In this document: piece after piece, positions 45,421 through 57,835 of the stretch
Layout of the letters: each line of letters begins with the position of its first letter
How positions within the stretch are numbered: position 1 is the first letter of the stretch
Assembly: GCA_007922195.1 (NCBI GenBank)
Contig: ML682037.1
Location: forward strand, 14,084,366-14,148,365
Reading direction: 5' to 3'
Source: Podocnemis expansa
Lineage: Eukaryota > Chordata > Testudines > Podocnemididae
Length of the DNA: 64,000 nucleotides
Program-made: the position numbers and the translations under genes
Notes under the pieces: generated by a model
Databases searched by the model: none
What the model was told of the DNA's origin: nothing
The model's input: the letters and a program-made list of their open reading frames with translations, nothing else

Positions 45421-48400
45421 CCAGTGCTTCTCCTTTGAGTGGTGGTCACGTCAACTCCAATTAGGGGTGTGCGTGCCCAGCTGCCAGCAGATATTCCCCT
45501 AGCAACACTCATGGTTGGACAGAGCCCCCTGGAGTTGCGCTTCTAGAGCGCTGCATACAGCGGCTTGCCGACCACTCCCCCTTCAGTTCCGTCTCACCGC
45601 CATGGCTGGTAGTTGGCTCTTTGTCTCTCTCGAGACATTCTCCGTAGCATGTTTTGTACCAGGCTTTGCCCAATTGTTTTTTCTTTACTTGTAGATAGTT
45701 AGGTAGTGTTAAACATTGTTATCCCCTTAGGGGAGCTTCGTTCCTCCCCTTTGGCCCCCTGCAGGGGAATGCCTGGTTTCCTGGGCTTGAAAGCATGTGA
45801 TAGGTGCAAGAAGCTTATGCCCAAGAGTGATCCTCACTCCGCTTGTTTAAATTGTCTGGGCGAGGCCAACCTCAAGGTTAAGTGCCGATTCTGTAAGGGT
45901 TTTAAGCCCGGGCCTTTGAAAGACAGGTCCCAAAGACTTTAGATTTTCCTCATGGAAGAGGCACTTAAACCACCCTCACCCACCTCAGACCCTTCGACTG
46001 GAGTGGCCTCGGCAAATAGCGTGCCGGCTACCAGTAAGTCCTCAGCACCGGGCGAATCGTGGCACCGTAAGCCGTCTCCTCCTCATTGGCACAGATCACG
46101 ATCTCCGGTGCTGAAAAAGAAGCAGAGATCAGATAGAGGCTGGTCCCGTCCCCTCACCCCCCCCATAAGCCGAGGGTCAAGGAATCCAGTGTGGTGAGAC
46201 CTGTGTCGGGCCACCAGGCTTCATGTCTGGCACCGAAGCAAGTTCTACCTCAGGAGAAGCACGTGCCGAGCCCAGCACCAGCGCCATCTTCACCTATAAA
46301 TTTGGATGATGAGGTGCCGGTTGTTTGCTCTCCTTCAACACCGGAGACTTCGAGGTGGCGAGGGACCTTCTAGAGTGGACGGAAAAGGAAAGGGAGACTT
46401 TGGCACTGACTCCCTCCCATTCACAGGGCATACCCACTCAGCTGCTGCGACTACCACACTGGTCACCTCCAGCACCACGTTCATCGGCACTGCCATGGTC
46501 CCTGAGATGCCAGTCTTCTTCAGAGTCAGAGGCGGAGTCCATTTCATCATGCCAAAGCCGATCGAGGTCCAGCTCTCACACAGAGCCCCGCACAGACCCC
46601 CACAGTTTGTGGTGCCATGGGGCCTGCAGTGGCAAAACCCAGGTGCATGGCCCTTCTGGACACCATGGACCTACCACCAGGGTCAAGGACCGCAGTCTAC
46701 TAGGTCCTCCTCAGGTAGTGGAAGACTGTACGCCTGGTTGGAGACAGTTTTCTGCCCGCCTTCAGCACCAGAGCCGGCACCCACAACCTTCCCTAACCCC
46801 GGCGCTGGATCAGGCCACTGCCTTGGGCAGAGAATTTCCACAGGGCACACCCTGGCACTGACGGCACTGTGGGGTAAGGATGACGGGCTCGTGGCCAAAG
46901 ACTCTTCATCCTCTTTCCTTGGTGAAGAGGTAGCGGGCTCCATGCTGCCTTACCCTTAGAAGATGGCAGGCTTCACCAGGATCTCCTGCGTAGGGTGGCA
47001 CTGAACATGGGCATTCAGGTCCAAGAGATCACTGATGAGCTAGAGGACCCAATGACAGACATACTGTCTCCTTCAGGCCCTTCTAGGGTGGCTTTGCCTG
47101 TCATTAAAACCATTGAAAAAAATCAATGAAAGGAATATGGCAGACCCCGTCTCGTGCTCCACCAACTGCCAGGAGAGTGGAGAAAAAGTACTTTATGCCT
47201 TCAAAGAACTATGAATTTCTTCATACACATCCCACTCCAAGTTCATTGGTGGTGATGGCCGCTTTTGACAAAGAAAGGCAGGGCACCCCAGCCCTGCACC
47301 CTCAAGTCCAGGGAAGCAAAAAAGCTAGACCTATGTGGGCGCAAGGTCTACTCCACAGGCAGCCTGAAGCTCAGGGTGGCTACCCAACAAGTCGTCCTGA
47401 GTCGTTACACCCACAAGACGTGGAGCTCGATGGAGTGCTTCGCTGGCTCCCTTTCACCTGACTCAAAGAATGATTTTAGTGCCCTTACCGAGGAGAGCAA
47501 GTCAGTGGCCAAAGCCTCCCTCCAAGGGGCACTGGATGCGACAGCATGCATCATGGCCTCAGGGGTCTCTATGCGACACAGCTCCTGGCTGCAAGTGTCC
47601 AGGCTGCCTTATGAGGTCCAAAACACTGTACAAGATTTGCGTTTTGAAGGACAAACTCTATTCTCATCCCAGATTCCAAGCTCCACAGCTTAAAAGATTC
47701 CAGGGCAACCCTAAAATCCTTAGGGATGCACACACTGACAACACAGGGTTGTCACTTCAGGCCCCAGCCAGCATCTCGGGCGTCCAACCTGTATCACGGA
47801 CAGGACAGCACTCAGAGACAGAGCTGATTTAGTAGTGCCCAGGGCAGCAGCAGACGCCGACAATTCCCTCAGGGCTTAAGACAGGGCAACACTAAGCAGA
47901 CCCAGGACCACAAGCAGAATATTTGACTCCTCCATCAAGGACAGCATACCACTCGCACAGTTATTCTGCAACCGCTTAGCCAACTTCCTCCAGACATGGT
48001 ACCAGATCACATCAGACAAATGGGTACTTCACATGGTGGAACTGAGCTATTCTATCCAGTTCCATACTATTCCTTACTCATGCCCCCCTTCCACCCCGTC
48101 CCTCTTCAGGGACCCCTGTCATGACCAGATCCTTTTAGAGGAGGTCCACCAGCTGCTGGAGTTAGGGGCAGTGGAAGAGGTTCCTGTATATTGGAGGGGG
48201 AAAGCATTCTATTCCAGGTATTTCCTGATTCCAAAGTCCAAAGGAGGCCTCAGTCCCATTCTAGACCTCAGAGCACTAAACAGGTTCAAAAAGAAATCCA
48301 AATTCCGTATGGTCTCTTTGGAATCTGTATTCTCTTCCCTGGAGGCTGGGGATTGGTACACTGCCCTTGATCTTTGGGATGCGTATTTGCACATCTCTAT

Positions 48401-48800
48401 TATCCCGAGGCACAGGTGTTTTCTTCGTTTCCTAGTGGCAGATGAACACTTCCAGTTTAAAGCCCTATTGTTTGGTCTCTTCACGGCGCCCAGGGTTTTC
48501 ACCAACGTATGGCTGTCGTTGCGGCCTTCCTCCGCAAGAACAGAGTCCATGTATTTCCGTATCTGGGCGACTGGTTAGTCAAGGGAAAGTCAAGAGAACA
48601 AGTTGTAGACAGCATTTCGTTCATCCAGTGCACTTTCGACAAGCTGGGTCTACTAACCAATATGAAGAAGTTGACTTTAATTCTGCCACAAAGAATAGAG
48701 TTCATAGGTGCCACGCTGGACTCTGTCGTCGCCAGGGCATCCCTCCCGGCCCAGCAATTCAAGGCCATTTTGCCTATCGTACAGACCTGGACAGGAATTG
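45421..48800 (+). mobile_element. DIRS-type retroelement, degenerate
   Basis: Starts near ccagtgcttctcctttgagt with a leader region ahead of a gag-like zinc-motif frame, a long middle with broken frames, and reverse transcriptase pieces at 48033-48844. DIRS elements use a tyrosine recombinase instead of an integrase and have split terminal repeats; the recombinase part is not present here because the element stops at about 48800, where an old CR1 tail begins. Assignment to DIRS rests on the layout of the cysteine-rich N-terminal frame and reverse transcriptase wording; a Ty3-type element is the main alternative. Confidence 0.65.
45706..45942 (+). pseudogene. gag-like cysteine-rich fragment of the DIRS-type element
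   Basis: Reads CDRCKKLMPKSDPHSACLNC then LGEANLKVKCRFCKGFKPG, with paired CxxC spacings typical of the N-terminal zinc-binding region in gag-like proteins of DIRS elements. The frame ends at a stop soon after, and later parts continue in other frames (45952-46197 is Ser/Pro-rich). A relic without expected function. Confidence 0.55.
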
Positions 48801-48844
48801 TTTCAGTTCAGCACCAATGTGGATACAAGAACAAATGGACATAA
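48033..48844 (+). pseudogene. reverse transcriptase remnant of the DIRS-type element
   Basis: The frame at 48033-48578 has LLELGAVEEVPVYWRGKAFY, the fingers region (KSKGGLSPILDLRALNRF) and a motif A-like segment (TALDLWDAYLHIS). The reading then shifts to the frame at 48509-48844 with VHVFPYLGDWLVKGKSREQV. The box expected to read Y-x-D-D is YLGD, so one catalytic aspartate is replaced by glycine. Frameshift plus this change mark it as dead. Confidence 0.7.
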
Positions 48845-49410
48845 ACTGTTCATCAGGAAGTTAAGACTTGAAATTAGATGCAGGTTTTTAGACATCAGAA
48901 GAGTATGGGTCTGGAAGAGCCTTCCAAGGGGAGCTATGGCAACAAGAATGCATAACTACCTTTAAAACTGAGCTTGATAAGTTGATGGAGAGGTTAATAT
49001 AATGGGACAGCCTACTTTGGAAACTGACTGATCTTTGACTACTGGTGGTGGATATGCAAGTGCCCAGAGAAGGGAGGTTATGGGAAGTTGGGCTCTGAGT
49101 TATTACAGAGAGTTGTTTCTTGGGTGACTGGTTGTTGAGACTTGTCCGTGTGCTCAGGGTTTAACTGATCGCCATATTTGGGGTTGGGAAGGAGTCTTCC
49201 CCCAGGGCAGATTGGCTAAGGGTCTGGGGGTTTCTTGGCTTCCTCTGTAGCAGGGGGCATGGCTCACCAGCTAGTGAATTTGCTGTATCTTGAAGTCCTT
49301 AAATCATGATTTGAGGAGGTAAATAACTCAGCTGTGAGTCAGGCTTATTGCTGGAGTGGGTGGGTGAGGCTTTGAGACAGGCATTGTCCATGACCTTGGA
49401 GTCTCTGGAA
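48800..49410 (+). mobile_element. CR1 LINE 3' tail, older subfamily
   Basis: From agcaccaatgtggatacaag this follows the tail of the CR1 at 37785-39092 (compare 38474 onward) through tgggaaggagtcttccccca. It joins the DIRS-type element directly with no spacer. Confidence 0.8.
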
Positions 49411-49564
49411 AGATTGAGACCACTGCCCTAGGCAGTCTGATTGTCCTACTTAATTTACAGTTAAGATGCAAATTACCTGTTTATTTAGAGAGCATTGAAA
49501 CAGAAACACATTTTATGATTCCATTTCAAAATTATATGATTTTAATGCACATTTGTCCTGAGTT

Positions 49565-49910
49565 TTAATCTAAATCTGCTATGTTATTGTTTGAATCCAT
49601 TGCTTCTTGTTGTGCCCAATACCAATACATTGGAGACCAAAACAGTATACAGTGCTTCGGCTGAGGCTAACCAGTGCCAAGTAGACTTGATAACATGTCC
49701 ATCTGTGAGCTATGCCTATGTTAATGCAACTTAAAAATTAATTTGCTTATGATGTAAGACCATCACATTGCTGACTCATGCTCAGGTTGTGATCCACCAC
49801 CATTCCCATATCCTTCACAGTGGTGCTGCTGTCATGTCGTATTTGTGTTTGTGCATTTTTTAACCCTAAGCGTAACACGTGACATTTGTTTCCTGTAGTA
49901 TTTGTTTCCC
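49565..49910 (-). mobile_element. ancient CR1-like LINE fragment
   Basis: The plus strand reads like the reverse complement of an old CR1 end: attgcttcttgttgtgccca, then gctgactcatgctcaggttg and ccaccaccattcccatatcc. Highly diverged. Confidence 0.55.
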
Positions 49911-50837
49911 GTAACTAAAAATTGCTTGCGAATAAGGCTTGGCTGGACTGCACCATTGCTTTGAAGGCAGTCATTATGAGGCTAACAGAATTAAGCTGCA
50001 GACCATATGCTTGAAAACTGATGTTCATCCGTCCTTGTAGGTATCCTTTAAATGAAATGAATGTGGCGTGAAAGAACAGAAATACAGGAAAACAGTAGAA
50101 TTTTTCTTCCATAAGGCATCAGCAGATGAGGAGAACAGTATATTGTGCAGCTTGACTGCCAGTTTATGTTGCAATAGAGTAATCTGTCTATACTTGATGT
50201 TAAAGTAGTAGCTATTGTGCTCCTATGCATTCCAGTAAAAGTCACCATTAGAGAAATAATTTGCAAATTACCAAGCTAGTGATTTCTGTCTTAATTATTG
50301 CTGAGAGATAACAGGTGCTGCCATGGGAAACATTTTAAAAGCGATTTTCAACAAGAGCAGTAATTGAAATGAAGCAAAATTCAAATATACCTAAAGAACT
50401 CCCAAGAATATTGTGGTTTTATTTTATTCTATTTTTTTAATGTTTGTATCTCTGCAACTTTTTGAACAATGGCATCCTTGAAACACTATCTTCTTATACC
50501 CTCCAAATACTAAATTGGCAGGAAATCCTTGATTGTCTTGCTGGGTGATGAGCCCCTATGTTGCAAGTTAGCTGAAGCATTGGAGGAGGAGGGGAGAGCC
50601 GCAGTGCCTTGATACAAAGTTGTCTTGACCATCTGTGGATTATTGGGGTGCTTGCAATCCCCCCCCCCCCGAATAAGATGAGAAAAATACAGCTCTGTAA
50701 AACTTTTGTGTTTGGTTGTAAATGTTAAGTCAGAGACTTTTGAGCCTGGTTTTTCCTGTGTTGGCAACAACTTCTGTGTCTGGAGGTGTGGGAAAAACAG
50801 GGTAGATCACTTTAACTCTTTATTTCTTGGCAGGAAG

Positions 50838-50922
50838 ATGGAAACTGCCATGCTGAACTTACGGAATCTATTTGACCAAATCATTCGCCAGTCAGAATTT
50901 CTAAATGAAGGAAATGACTACC
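50838..50922 (+). CDS. RACGAP1: RACGAP1 first coding exon
   Basis: The acceptor tatttcttggcag ends at 50833; four untranslated bases (gaag) precede ATG at 50838. It encodes METAMLNLRNLFDQIIRQSE then FLNEGNDY and one base (phase 1); donor gtaagt. The human protein starts with a very similar MLNVRNLFEQ-type sequence. RACGAP1 (MgcRacGAP) is a Rho-family GTPase-activating protein that, with the kinesin MKLP1/KIF23, forms centralspindlin and organises the spindle midzone and contractile ring in cytokinesis. The start is fixed by being the first ATG in the exon and by family alignment. Confidence 0.95.
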
Positions 50923-51824
50923 GTAAGTCATTGTTGTGGTTAACTAATATAGGTTGCCCAGTGTGAGAACAGACAACTGCTAGCACAGTTTGACTTCAGC
51001 ACAGAGAATTCAAAAGCCTGTGGATGGCTTCCTGGGTAATTGCTCTTTCTGGTGCATAGAGTGGGAAGCAAACTTTTTTTTTTGTTTTTGCTCTGCCTGA
51101 ATGTTTGAAGTGACCAGCTGAACTTTTGAGAAGGATCCAACACCATGTAGCAATCTGATTTTCTTGCACACAGAAATGCAAAGCTGGAGCTTATAAGCAA
51201 CAGAACGTGGGGGGGAGGGGTTTAGGTGAGTGTGCAATAAGCAAATTAGTACCTAAGGAGGGACTAAAGATCTTACGATCTCAACAGTTAACTTTCCTTG
51301 ACATGGAGCCCAGGGAGGGCTAACCACTTTCATAAGTAAAACAATGGCTGAAGATGCACTTGTGAAATCTTGAATTTGCTGCAGCTTTACAGGTGGAACT
51401 CTTCTGTGTTCCCCTTAGGGTAGCATTAAACAGCTAAAGCAAATTGGCTTTTTACTTTCAAGTCAATATTTGTGTCATCTGCCTGAATGAAATTGCAGCT
51501 CTAGACATTTCTAATACCAAGGTACAGCTACTCAAGCATATCTAAACAGCTACATTTGAATTTGTTTTTCAAAGTCCTTCTAGCAAGCTAAGCTGTGACC
51601 ATAAAGTAGTCTTTGTACTGTTTTAACAGCGGTAGCTTTGGTCTGATCTTATTGACAAGCTATTGTATGTTACATTTTTCTTTAAACTGATTAAGTCCCT
51701 CCCCTTGCTTCATGGTGTACTTGCACTGAATTTTACATTCCATGCTACAGAATAGAGGTGGCATGGCTCATAAAACATGAATCCTTGATTATGAAAAAGG
51801 GGAAGTGCTGGAGCTATCAGTGAG

Positions 51825-52010
51825 TGCTTCTCAGCCACTGTCGGGACACGTTACTGTTTCACAACATAGCAGTAACTGTGTTGTAGAGAGCCAGGGAAAT
51901 GGTTGGATTTAGCCTGTGGGGAGTTGGCTGGTGTGTTCTGTAGGACTGCCAATATGCCACCAAGTGTGTTGTGACTTGCAAAAGGTTGAGAATCACTCTA
52001 GGTTCTTCTG
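51825..52010. mobile_element. hAT-type relic
   Basis: From gagtgcttctcagccactgt to aaaaggttgagaatcactct, with a middle (gagagccagggaaatggttg) shared with 45300-45400. The inverted ends are recognisable but decayed. Confidence 0.6.
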
Positions 52011-52086
52011 CAGACTTCTTTTCTTCAGCTGGCTTTGCTAACAGGCTAGCTGATCTGTTACTTGACATGAAGGCAATCATTTAATG

Positions 52087-52618
52087 CAGGGGTCGGCAAC
52101 GTTTGTCGACCTCTGTGCCGGCCCCTTTTCCTCAACCATCAGCCAGTGCCAGTGTCTCCCTCTGGAGAAATAAAAGCCGTGGCTGAAGGTTGGGTGTGGG
52201 GGGGCAATTCTCTGGCATGCCACTGAAAGTAGCCACTCACAGAAAGAAGCTGCCTGCAGTGTCTCCTCTTGGCAGTGTGCCTCGGGACAGGCATCCCCAG
52301 GGATGCAATGGAAAGAAGCTGCCTGAAGTGGCTCCTCTTGGGGGTTCCCAGACATGCTGAGGAAAGAAGCTACCCAGTGTCTCTTTGACATCTGCACAGC
52401 ATGAAGTGAAGCCATTCCAGGCATCTTTCTGCATCGTGCTTGGAACATGAACAAGGTGGGGATCCTCTGTGCCCCAGCTGCCCCTGAAAGAAGCTGCCCA
52501 GAGTGGCTTTCAGTGGCGGCAGTCACAATTTCTGTGGCAGTGCAGAGGGTGCTGCGTGCCGCTTTGAATGGACTCTTGTGCCACTGTCGGCACATGTGCC
52601 AGGGCTTGCCTAACCCTG
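52087..52618. mobile_element. hAT-like non-autonomous element, about 532 bp
   Basis: Ends CAGGGGTCGGCAACGTTTG and GGGCTTGCCTAACCCTG are imperfect inverted repeats of about 15 bp. Internally a unit with gaaagaagctgcc repeats four times. No good 8-bp duplication remains. The 201-codon minus-strand frame across it is repeat-derived. Confidence 0.6.
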
Positions 52619-52709
52619 CATCAGTGGAAGGTTCCTTATGTAAAGGGGGCAATGCTGTATTTCTTTTGCTTCCATTTTTCACTGTTAAGACTAAGCATCC
52701 TTCTTCTAG

Positions 52710-52912
52710 AACTTATGCAATTGGCACGGAACTTTGAAGAGTTCCGGAAGAAGTGGCAGAAGGTAGATCACGAGCTGGCCAGGTACAAGGATCTTCTGAT
52801 GAAAACAGAAACTGAACGTAGTGCACTGGATGTGAAGCTGAAACATGCTCGCAATCAGGTGGATGTGGAGATCAAGCGAAGACAGCGAGCAGAAGCAGAC
52901 TGTGAGAAGCTT
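52710..52912 (+). CDS. RACGAP1: RACGAP1 exon, coiled-coil region
   Basis: A 203-bp exon that completes a Gln codon and encodes [20 protein letters not shown], then [20 protein letters not shown] and [20 protein letters not shown], ending EADCEKL in phase 0. This charged heptad-rich stretch is the N-terminal coiled coil that dimerises and binds MKLP1. Much of it equals the human sequence as I know it. The donor is gtgggt at 52913. Confidence 0.97.
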
Positions 52913-54191
52913 GTGGGTATCATGTTAGCTGTGATGTGACTCTTGTATCGAACTGACTTTGCATCACTTCCAGTTTCACCTAAATGAGTGTTTCCACACT
53001 ATAGATAAACCCATTCAGATAACATACCTAAATGTGTTGCTACAAAAACATTAATTCCTATGCTGCAAAGGAGCAGCCACGTTAGTCTAGTTCAGCAAAA
53101 CAAGGAAGGAGTTATGTGGCACTTACGAAGTGGGATTTTCTCCCATGAAAGCTCATGTAATAAATAAATGTTAATCTTTAAGTGCCACAGGACTCCTTGC
53201 ATCTTTCATTAATTCCTGTATTATATATAACAGCTGTACATGTTTCCAAGGGAATCACCCCCTTCACATATAACAATGGAAGGCTCCATTGATTTTAATG
53301 ACACTGGACAATATAGAAGATGACACACAAGTCACCTTTCTTAGAGTATTAGGAATGTTCAGTGTGGTGCTATGGCTGCTTGGCTTCGCTCTATTGTTTC
53401 AAAGCTATGGGCAGTACTTCTGGGAGTTTAATGAGCATAATGGGTACTCTCTTCACTCTTCTTGTGTCAAAGTAGAGAGGATGTAGATAAGTGCAATATG
53501 TGGGGGACAGGAATGGAGACAAATACTGTATTATATGGATTGGCAGAGAGCCACGAACTCATGATGTCTTATGTCACTGCAGTATTATGAGATGACAAAT
53601 TCCTACCAACTTGATTGGGAATCTTTTTTGTGACTTTCTGTGAGGTCTTTTGTTGGAGTATTTCAGCTTTTTTAAGGAATAGTAGCGACAGACAGACATA
53701 ACCATGCAAGTAGGCATTGAGGCATGTTGGCAAGATTAGGAGAGTGTTCAATTCATTCTGCTGTAGAGTTGGGAAGATTCCATATTGGCTTCCTCAGCAG
53801 ATGGGAGTTGTTCAGCAGTATGTGATCCTTGCATGCACTTCTTAGCGGTCTAAACTACTTGGATTTATGGGAGATTACAAAAAACACCTAATAAGACACC
53901 AATAAATTGTTTTCTATTCCAAAAAACTTGTTTCGGTCCTTCATATATGCTTCATCTGAAGAGTGGGTTTTATTCAGAAAAATATCACTACTTCTACTTC
54001 ATATTGAGTTTACCTGTTGGAAGCTAAAATACCTTTTTTTCACATATGGGTTTTAATATGCTGCTGGAGTAACAAACTTCCTCAAATCCTACCTGCATAA
54101 ACTATCAAATGTCTTTAAGGCCTGCTTGTCTTGCATAAATCTAAAGTGAAGCTTTCTCCTCTAGCTACTACTGATGTTTTCCGCTTTATAG
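52913..54191 (+). other. RACGAP1: RACGAP1 intron 3
   Basis: GT-AG intron. A family A repeat in reverse lies at about 53070-53205 (ggagcagccacgttagtcta, gattttctcccatgaaagct, aagtgccacaggactccttg). The short frame at 53289-53486 with one hydrophobic run is not supported as a gene. Confidence 0.8.
53070..53205 (-). repeat. family A repeat
   Basis: Reverse orientation: agcagccacgttagtctagt at the left, cccatgaaagctcatgtaat in the middle and aagtgccacaggactccttg at the right end. Confidence 0.8.
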
Positions 54192-54328
54192 GAACGGCAG
54201 ATCCAGCTGATTCGAGAGCTATTGATGTGCGATGCATCTGGCAGCATTCAGCTAAGTGAAGAACAGAAATCTGCCCTGGCCTTCCTTAACAGGCCTCAGC
54301 CTTCTACTGGGAGTTCAGGGAACAGAAG
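54192..54328 (+). CDS. RACGAP1: RACGAP1 exon, end of coiled coil
   Basis: A 137-bp exon encoding [40 protein letters not shown] and SSGNR plus two bases (phase 2). Acceptor ttttccgctttatag, donor gtaaca. The first part closes the coiled coil; the second is a serine-rich linker. Confidence 0.96.
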
Positions 54329-54418
54329 GTAACAGTCTGGCCAGATGTGAAACAATTGATTAGCAGAGATTCTTAGACACTTGGTTATCTGGTCCCTAGA
54401 TTTATAGTCATTTTAGAC

Positions 54419-55038
54419 CTGTGTTTCTCAACCTTTAGTGGATCAGGAACACCTAAAGGTATTAATACTTTCCACAGAACCCCTGATGAAACACTTTCTG
54501 AAAAAAAGCTAGTATATGCCAGCTGTAATGTTCATAATATCTACGTATTATGCATTCCTGGTCAAATGATTCAGGGAACTAGGTTAAATACAAGTTTATG
54601 AATATACATGCATTTATTTCTTAAATAAAGACACCATGATTATGCACATTGCTTAAAACTGAAAATGTTACTCAAATTTTAATGGGAGTTTTGAGCCTGT
54701 GTTCATACAGTGTTGCTCTGTCTGTGAAGTAAGATTTCTCAAAGAAAGTCTTACTGTGGAGGTTTTGTCCAAGCGATTTTGATGCCAGCAGTAACAATGG
54801 CTGCAAATATTAAATGCCCCAGCAGCAGCAATGGACCAAGATGGCGGTGGGCACTGACATGTGCCTGGAAGCATTGCTGCAGCTGTGGCATTTTAGATCT
54901 CTAAGGCACACATCAACTTGCTGAATTGCTCCTACTCCCTCTCCTCTGAGCTTCCTCCACCCATCCAGTGTGGAGGAATCAGGGGCAGTTGCAAAGCACC
55001 TTTAGCGCATTTAATGGAGCACCAGTTGAGGAACACTG
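54419..55038. mobile_element. hAT-type element, about 620 bp
   Basis: The left end CTGTGTTTCTCAACCTTTAG and right end CCAGTTGAGGAACACTG form inverted repeats of about 15 bp. The interior starts with the typical caggaacacctaaaggtatt. The flanking duplication is not clear. Confidence 0.7.
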
Positions 55039-56537
55039 TCTTTAAACTGTGGTAAAGGTTTTAGATTTTTCCTTTTCAATATCCCCAGGCTACCAGCTAT
55101 TTTCTTCTGTGTTCCAGTATTCCTGAATTTTTTACATGACCTCCTTCCTCAGGTTGATCTAATGCATGATGAAATTTTTTCTAAGGTTTGAAACCTTTGA
55201 AACTTTCTGTTGGTGGAAAGCTTTAAGAATTCCATATTTCTTACTATTCATTGTTACCCCGCATGATTACATTTGGATTTTTTGGGGCAATCAGTGGCTG
55301 AGAAATAGATTGGGTGGGTGGGTGATGTCTTAGTTTCTGTAGAAAATGCATGTTAGGTACCCCCCCCAAAACGTTTTTGGGGGGGGGGGTTACTTTTTTT
55401 CTTTTGTATTAAAAAGCTTAAGGATCGTTTTCTAGGAGACCATTGCCAGCAGAGGTTTTTGGATAGACTGAGAAACAAAAAAAGCATAGGACAATGCAGC
55501 TTTGTTGAAAGCACTTTATTTTTCCCCCCATGTTTCCACTTCAGCTACAATTCCACTATGTATTTTTCCTTTTATGTAGCTATATGAAACTACATGTTGA
55601 TAACTAAGCCTGCACACCAATAGTTAATGTAAAGATGAAGCACCAGTTGGCTCCAGAGAGCTACTGTATTATCTTTGTTTTCAAGGGTTATTTGAAGTGA
55701 ATGCAGTCATGGGGGAGGGGACTTGGGACTTATGTTAACTAAATGAAAGTGTGTATTGGTTGTTTAAAAGAGAAAACAATTTTAGGGGATATAAGGAATG
55801 GGGGAGAGAATATTTCATTCCTCATAAACCAGTGGCATGATGTCATCTGAATTACTGTATTCAGCTTTAAAGATATAGCAGAAATAAGGCGGTTTGCACT
55901 GGAACTAAAACAGTTTTTGTAATCCAAGGACCTCTGTATTAGAGAATATCACAGACTGCTACCTATTTATGGAAGGGACGGTAGGTACAAAGTAACACTA
56001 AAGAATGTAAACTGGATATTTGTATTTATCATATCTTACAATACCATTTGTGCTCTGTGAAATTGAAAGCCAGCAGTTGCTTTCAGTTAAAACTGACCCC
56101 AGGAGATGCACCATAAATTAACCTCTGGTATTAATTCCCTCAAGATGTCACCAGAGCACACTGTGTAGGGAATTAAAACAGTGACATTGGAACATCATAT
56201 TTGAGGTTGAATGTAAACCTTCATGCTTCAGGAGATAAGCAACAATGAACTAATGGGGGTTAGGAAGATTCTTCCTTTCTGGAACAGGATATTCCATGAT
56301 AATCCACTGGGGGGTTTGTTGCTTCTTCCTCTGGATCTACTGACACTACGCAGTGTCAGTGAATCCTGTATTAAACAGATAACTGACCTCTTCTGATGCA
56401 TCTATTCCTAATTTCTAGTCTTAAAATCCAAAAAAAATGGAGAGCTGGAAAGGACCTCAGGGTCATCTAGTTGAGCCCCCATGCTAAAGCAGGAAGAAAC
56501 ACACCTAAACTGTTCCTTACAGGTGTTTTGTCTAGCT

Positions 56538-56815
56538 CAGGGGTCAGTAACCCAAAAGATAAAAGAGCTGTTTAAAACCACTTTTTCAATAACCAAGTGT
56601 TCTGAGAGCCTCAATGGGTGTAGTCTCCTGGTTGTGGATAGGAGGACTGGGCGTGGGCTCCTGCTGCAGGGCTCCCTGGTGGGGGGGGGGGCGTGAAACC
56701 CAGAGCCTGGCATGAACCATCTGCATGATCCCCCAGTGGCAGGGGGGCCTAGAGCCACAAGGGGACAGGCAAAGAGCCACATGTGGCTCCAGAGCTGTGT
56801 GGTTGCAGGCTCCTG
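56538..56815. mobile_element. hAT-type element, 278 bp
   Basis: Begins CAGGGGTCAGTAACCC and ends GGTTGCAGGCTCCTG. Flanks gtctagct and atctagca share the six central bases. Inside CR1 sequence. The minus-strand 125-codon frame overlapping it is repeat-derived. Confidence 0.7.
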
Positions 56816-57694
56816 ATCTAGCATCTTAAAATCCTCCAGTAATAAGGATTCAGCAGCCTCCCTTGAAAGCTGGGTCCAGCAGCGGTGGCCAAACTTATAG
56901 AACTCAAGAGTCACACAAGTTGATTATTAAACCTTCGAGAGCCGTGCTGAGGCATAGCCATACCTTTACCTACTCCAAAATTACTAAGTTTAAAATTTGT
57001 TGCACACTTCAATTTTATTGTTTAAAAAAAAAAAAAAAAGGCAGGGGAATATTGATCCTACTAATGTCAGATTTTAATCATTACTTGAGGTTATTGTGAA
57101 AACTAGGCCTATAAAAACTTATTTTACTAAGTCAGGCATTATAATACAATAAAACAATGGATATAGATAACAGATCAACAGCAAACCAGTACATGAGATA
57201 GGGTTCAGGGCTCACATGCAAAAACTTCCAGCACAGGCACAAAAACAGCATATATATTGCACTGAAACAACTTCATTTCTATGCCTTTGATGCACTGTAC
57301 TTCAGGATATGCTATTAACAGCAATGATATATCTGAGCTGTAAATAGCAGCATTTTTTTCTTTGTGCTGAAAACTTACTGAAACCTATGTATTGAAACCT
57401 ACTGAAACTGAATAGTTCATCTCCACTAGGCTCAAACCATGATACTTATTTGAGTTTTTCTCCAGCTGGAGGAATAAAAGTATACTAGAAAATACAAGGG
57501 CACATGAGAATAGTAGGTTGCAGCATAGTAGGTCAGGTGCTCATGTGGACCTCTGTTTATCAGAGGAATTGCCTTGAGGGCCACCTCTCCTACCTTTGCT
57601 GGCTAGAGACGACGCCTCTCGCACTGTCATTTTGTAATTTCCCTATGTCAGCTACATAATACAACTGTGAATTTTTTCTAAAAACTCAAGAATT

Positions 57695-57835
57695 ACAAAG
57701 AGGTAGCTGTGTTACTCTAGTTCAGCAAGAAAAGCAAGAAATCCCACTTAGTCGGATTTTTCTCCCACGAAAGCTCATGCGGTAAATAAATCTGTTAGTC
57801 TTTAAGTGCCACAGGACTCCCTGTTTCTTTTCCTG
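57695..57835 (-). repeat. family A repeat inside the long hAT copy
   Basis: Starts aaagaggtagctgtgttact, then ttttctcccacgaaagctca and aagtgccacaggactccctg: family A reversed, with its outer end intact. Confidence 0.8.

Larger units (their letters stand above)
42961..50833 (+). other. RACGAP1: RACGAP1 first intron (5' boundary approximate)
   Basis: About 7.9 kb, mostly transposons: a family A palindrome with an hAT element inside (43340-43750), hAT-like remnants around 44445-45415, a DIRS-type element (about 45421-48800), an old CR1 tail (48800-49410) and another old CR1 piece (49565-49910). A 100-base assembly gap lies at 44498-44597. The stretch 43800-44440 and most of 49920-50830 show nothing recognisable. 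Confidence 0.7.
50923..52709 (+). other. RACGAP1: RACGAP1 intron 2 with hAT-like elements
   Basis: GT-AG intron (acceptor catccttcttctag). It contains an hAT relic at about 51825-52010 and a second hAT-like element at 52087-52618. The stretch 51240-51800 shows nothing recognisable. Confidence 0.8.

Noticed and set aside
52077..52682. 201-codon minus-strand frame
   Set aside because: Covers an hAT-like element with internal repeats; the repetition explains the open frame.
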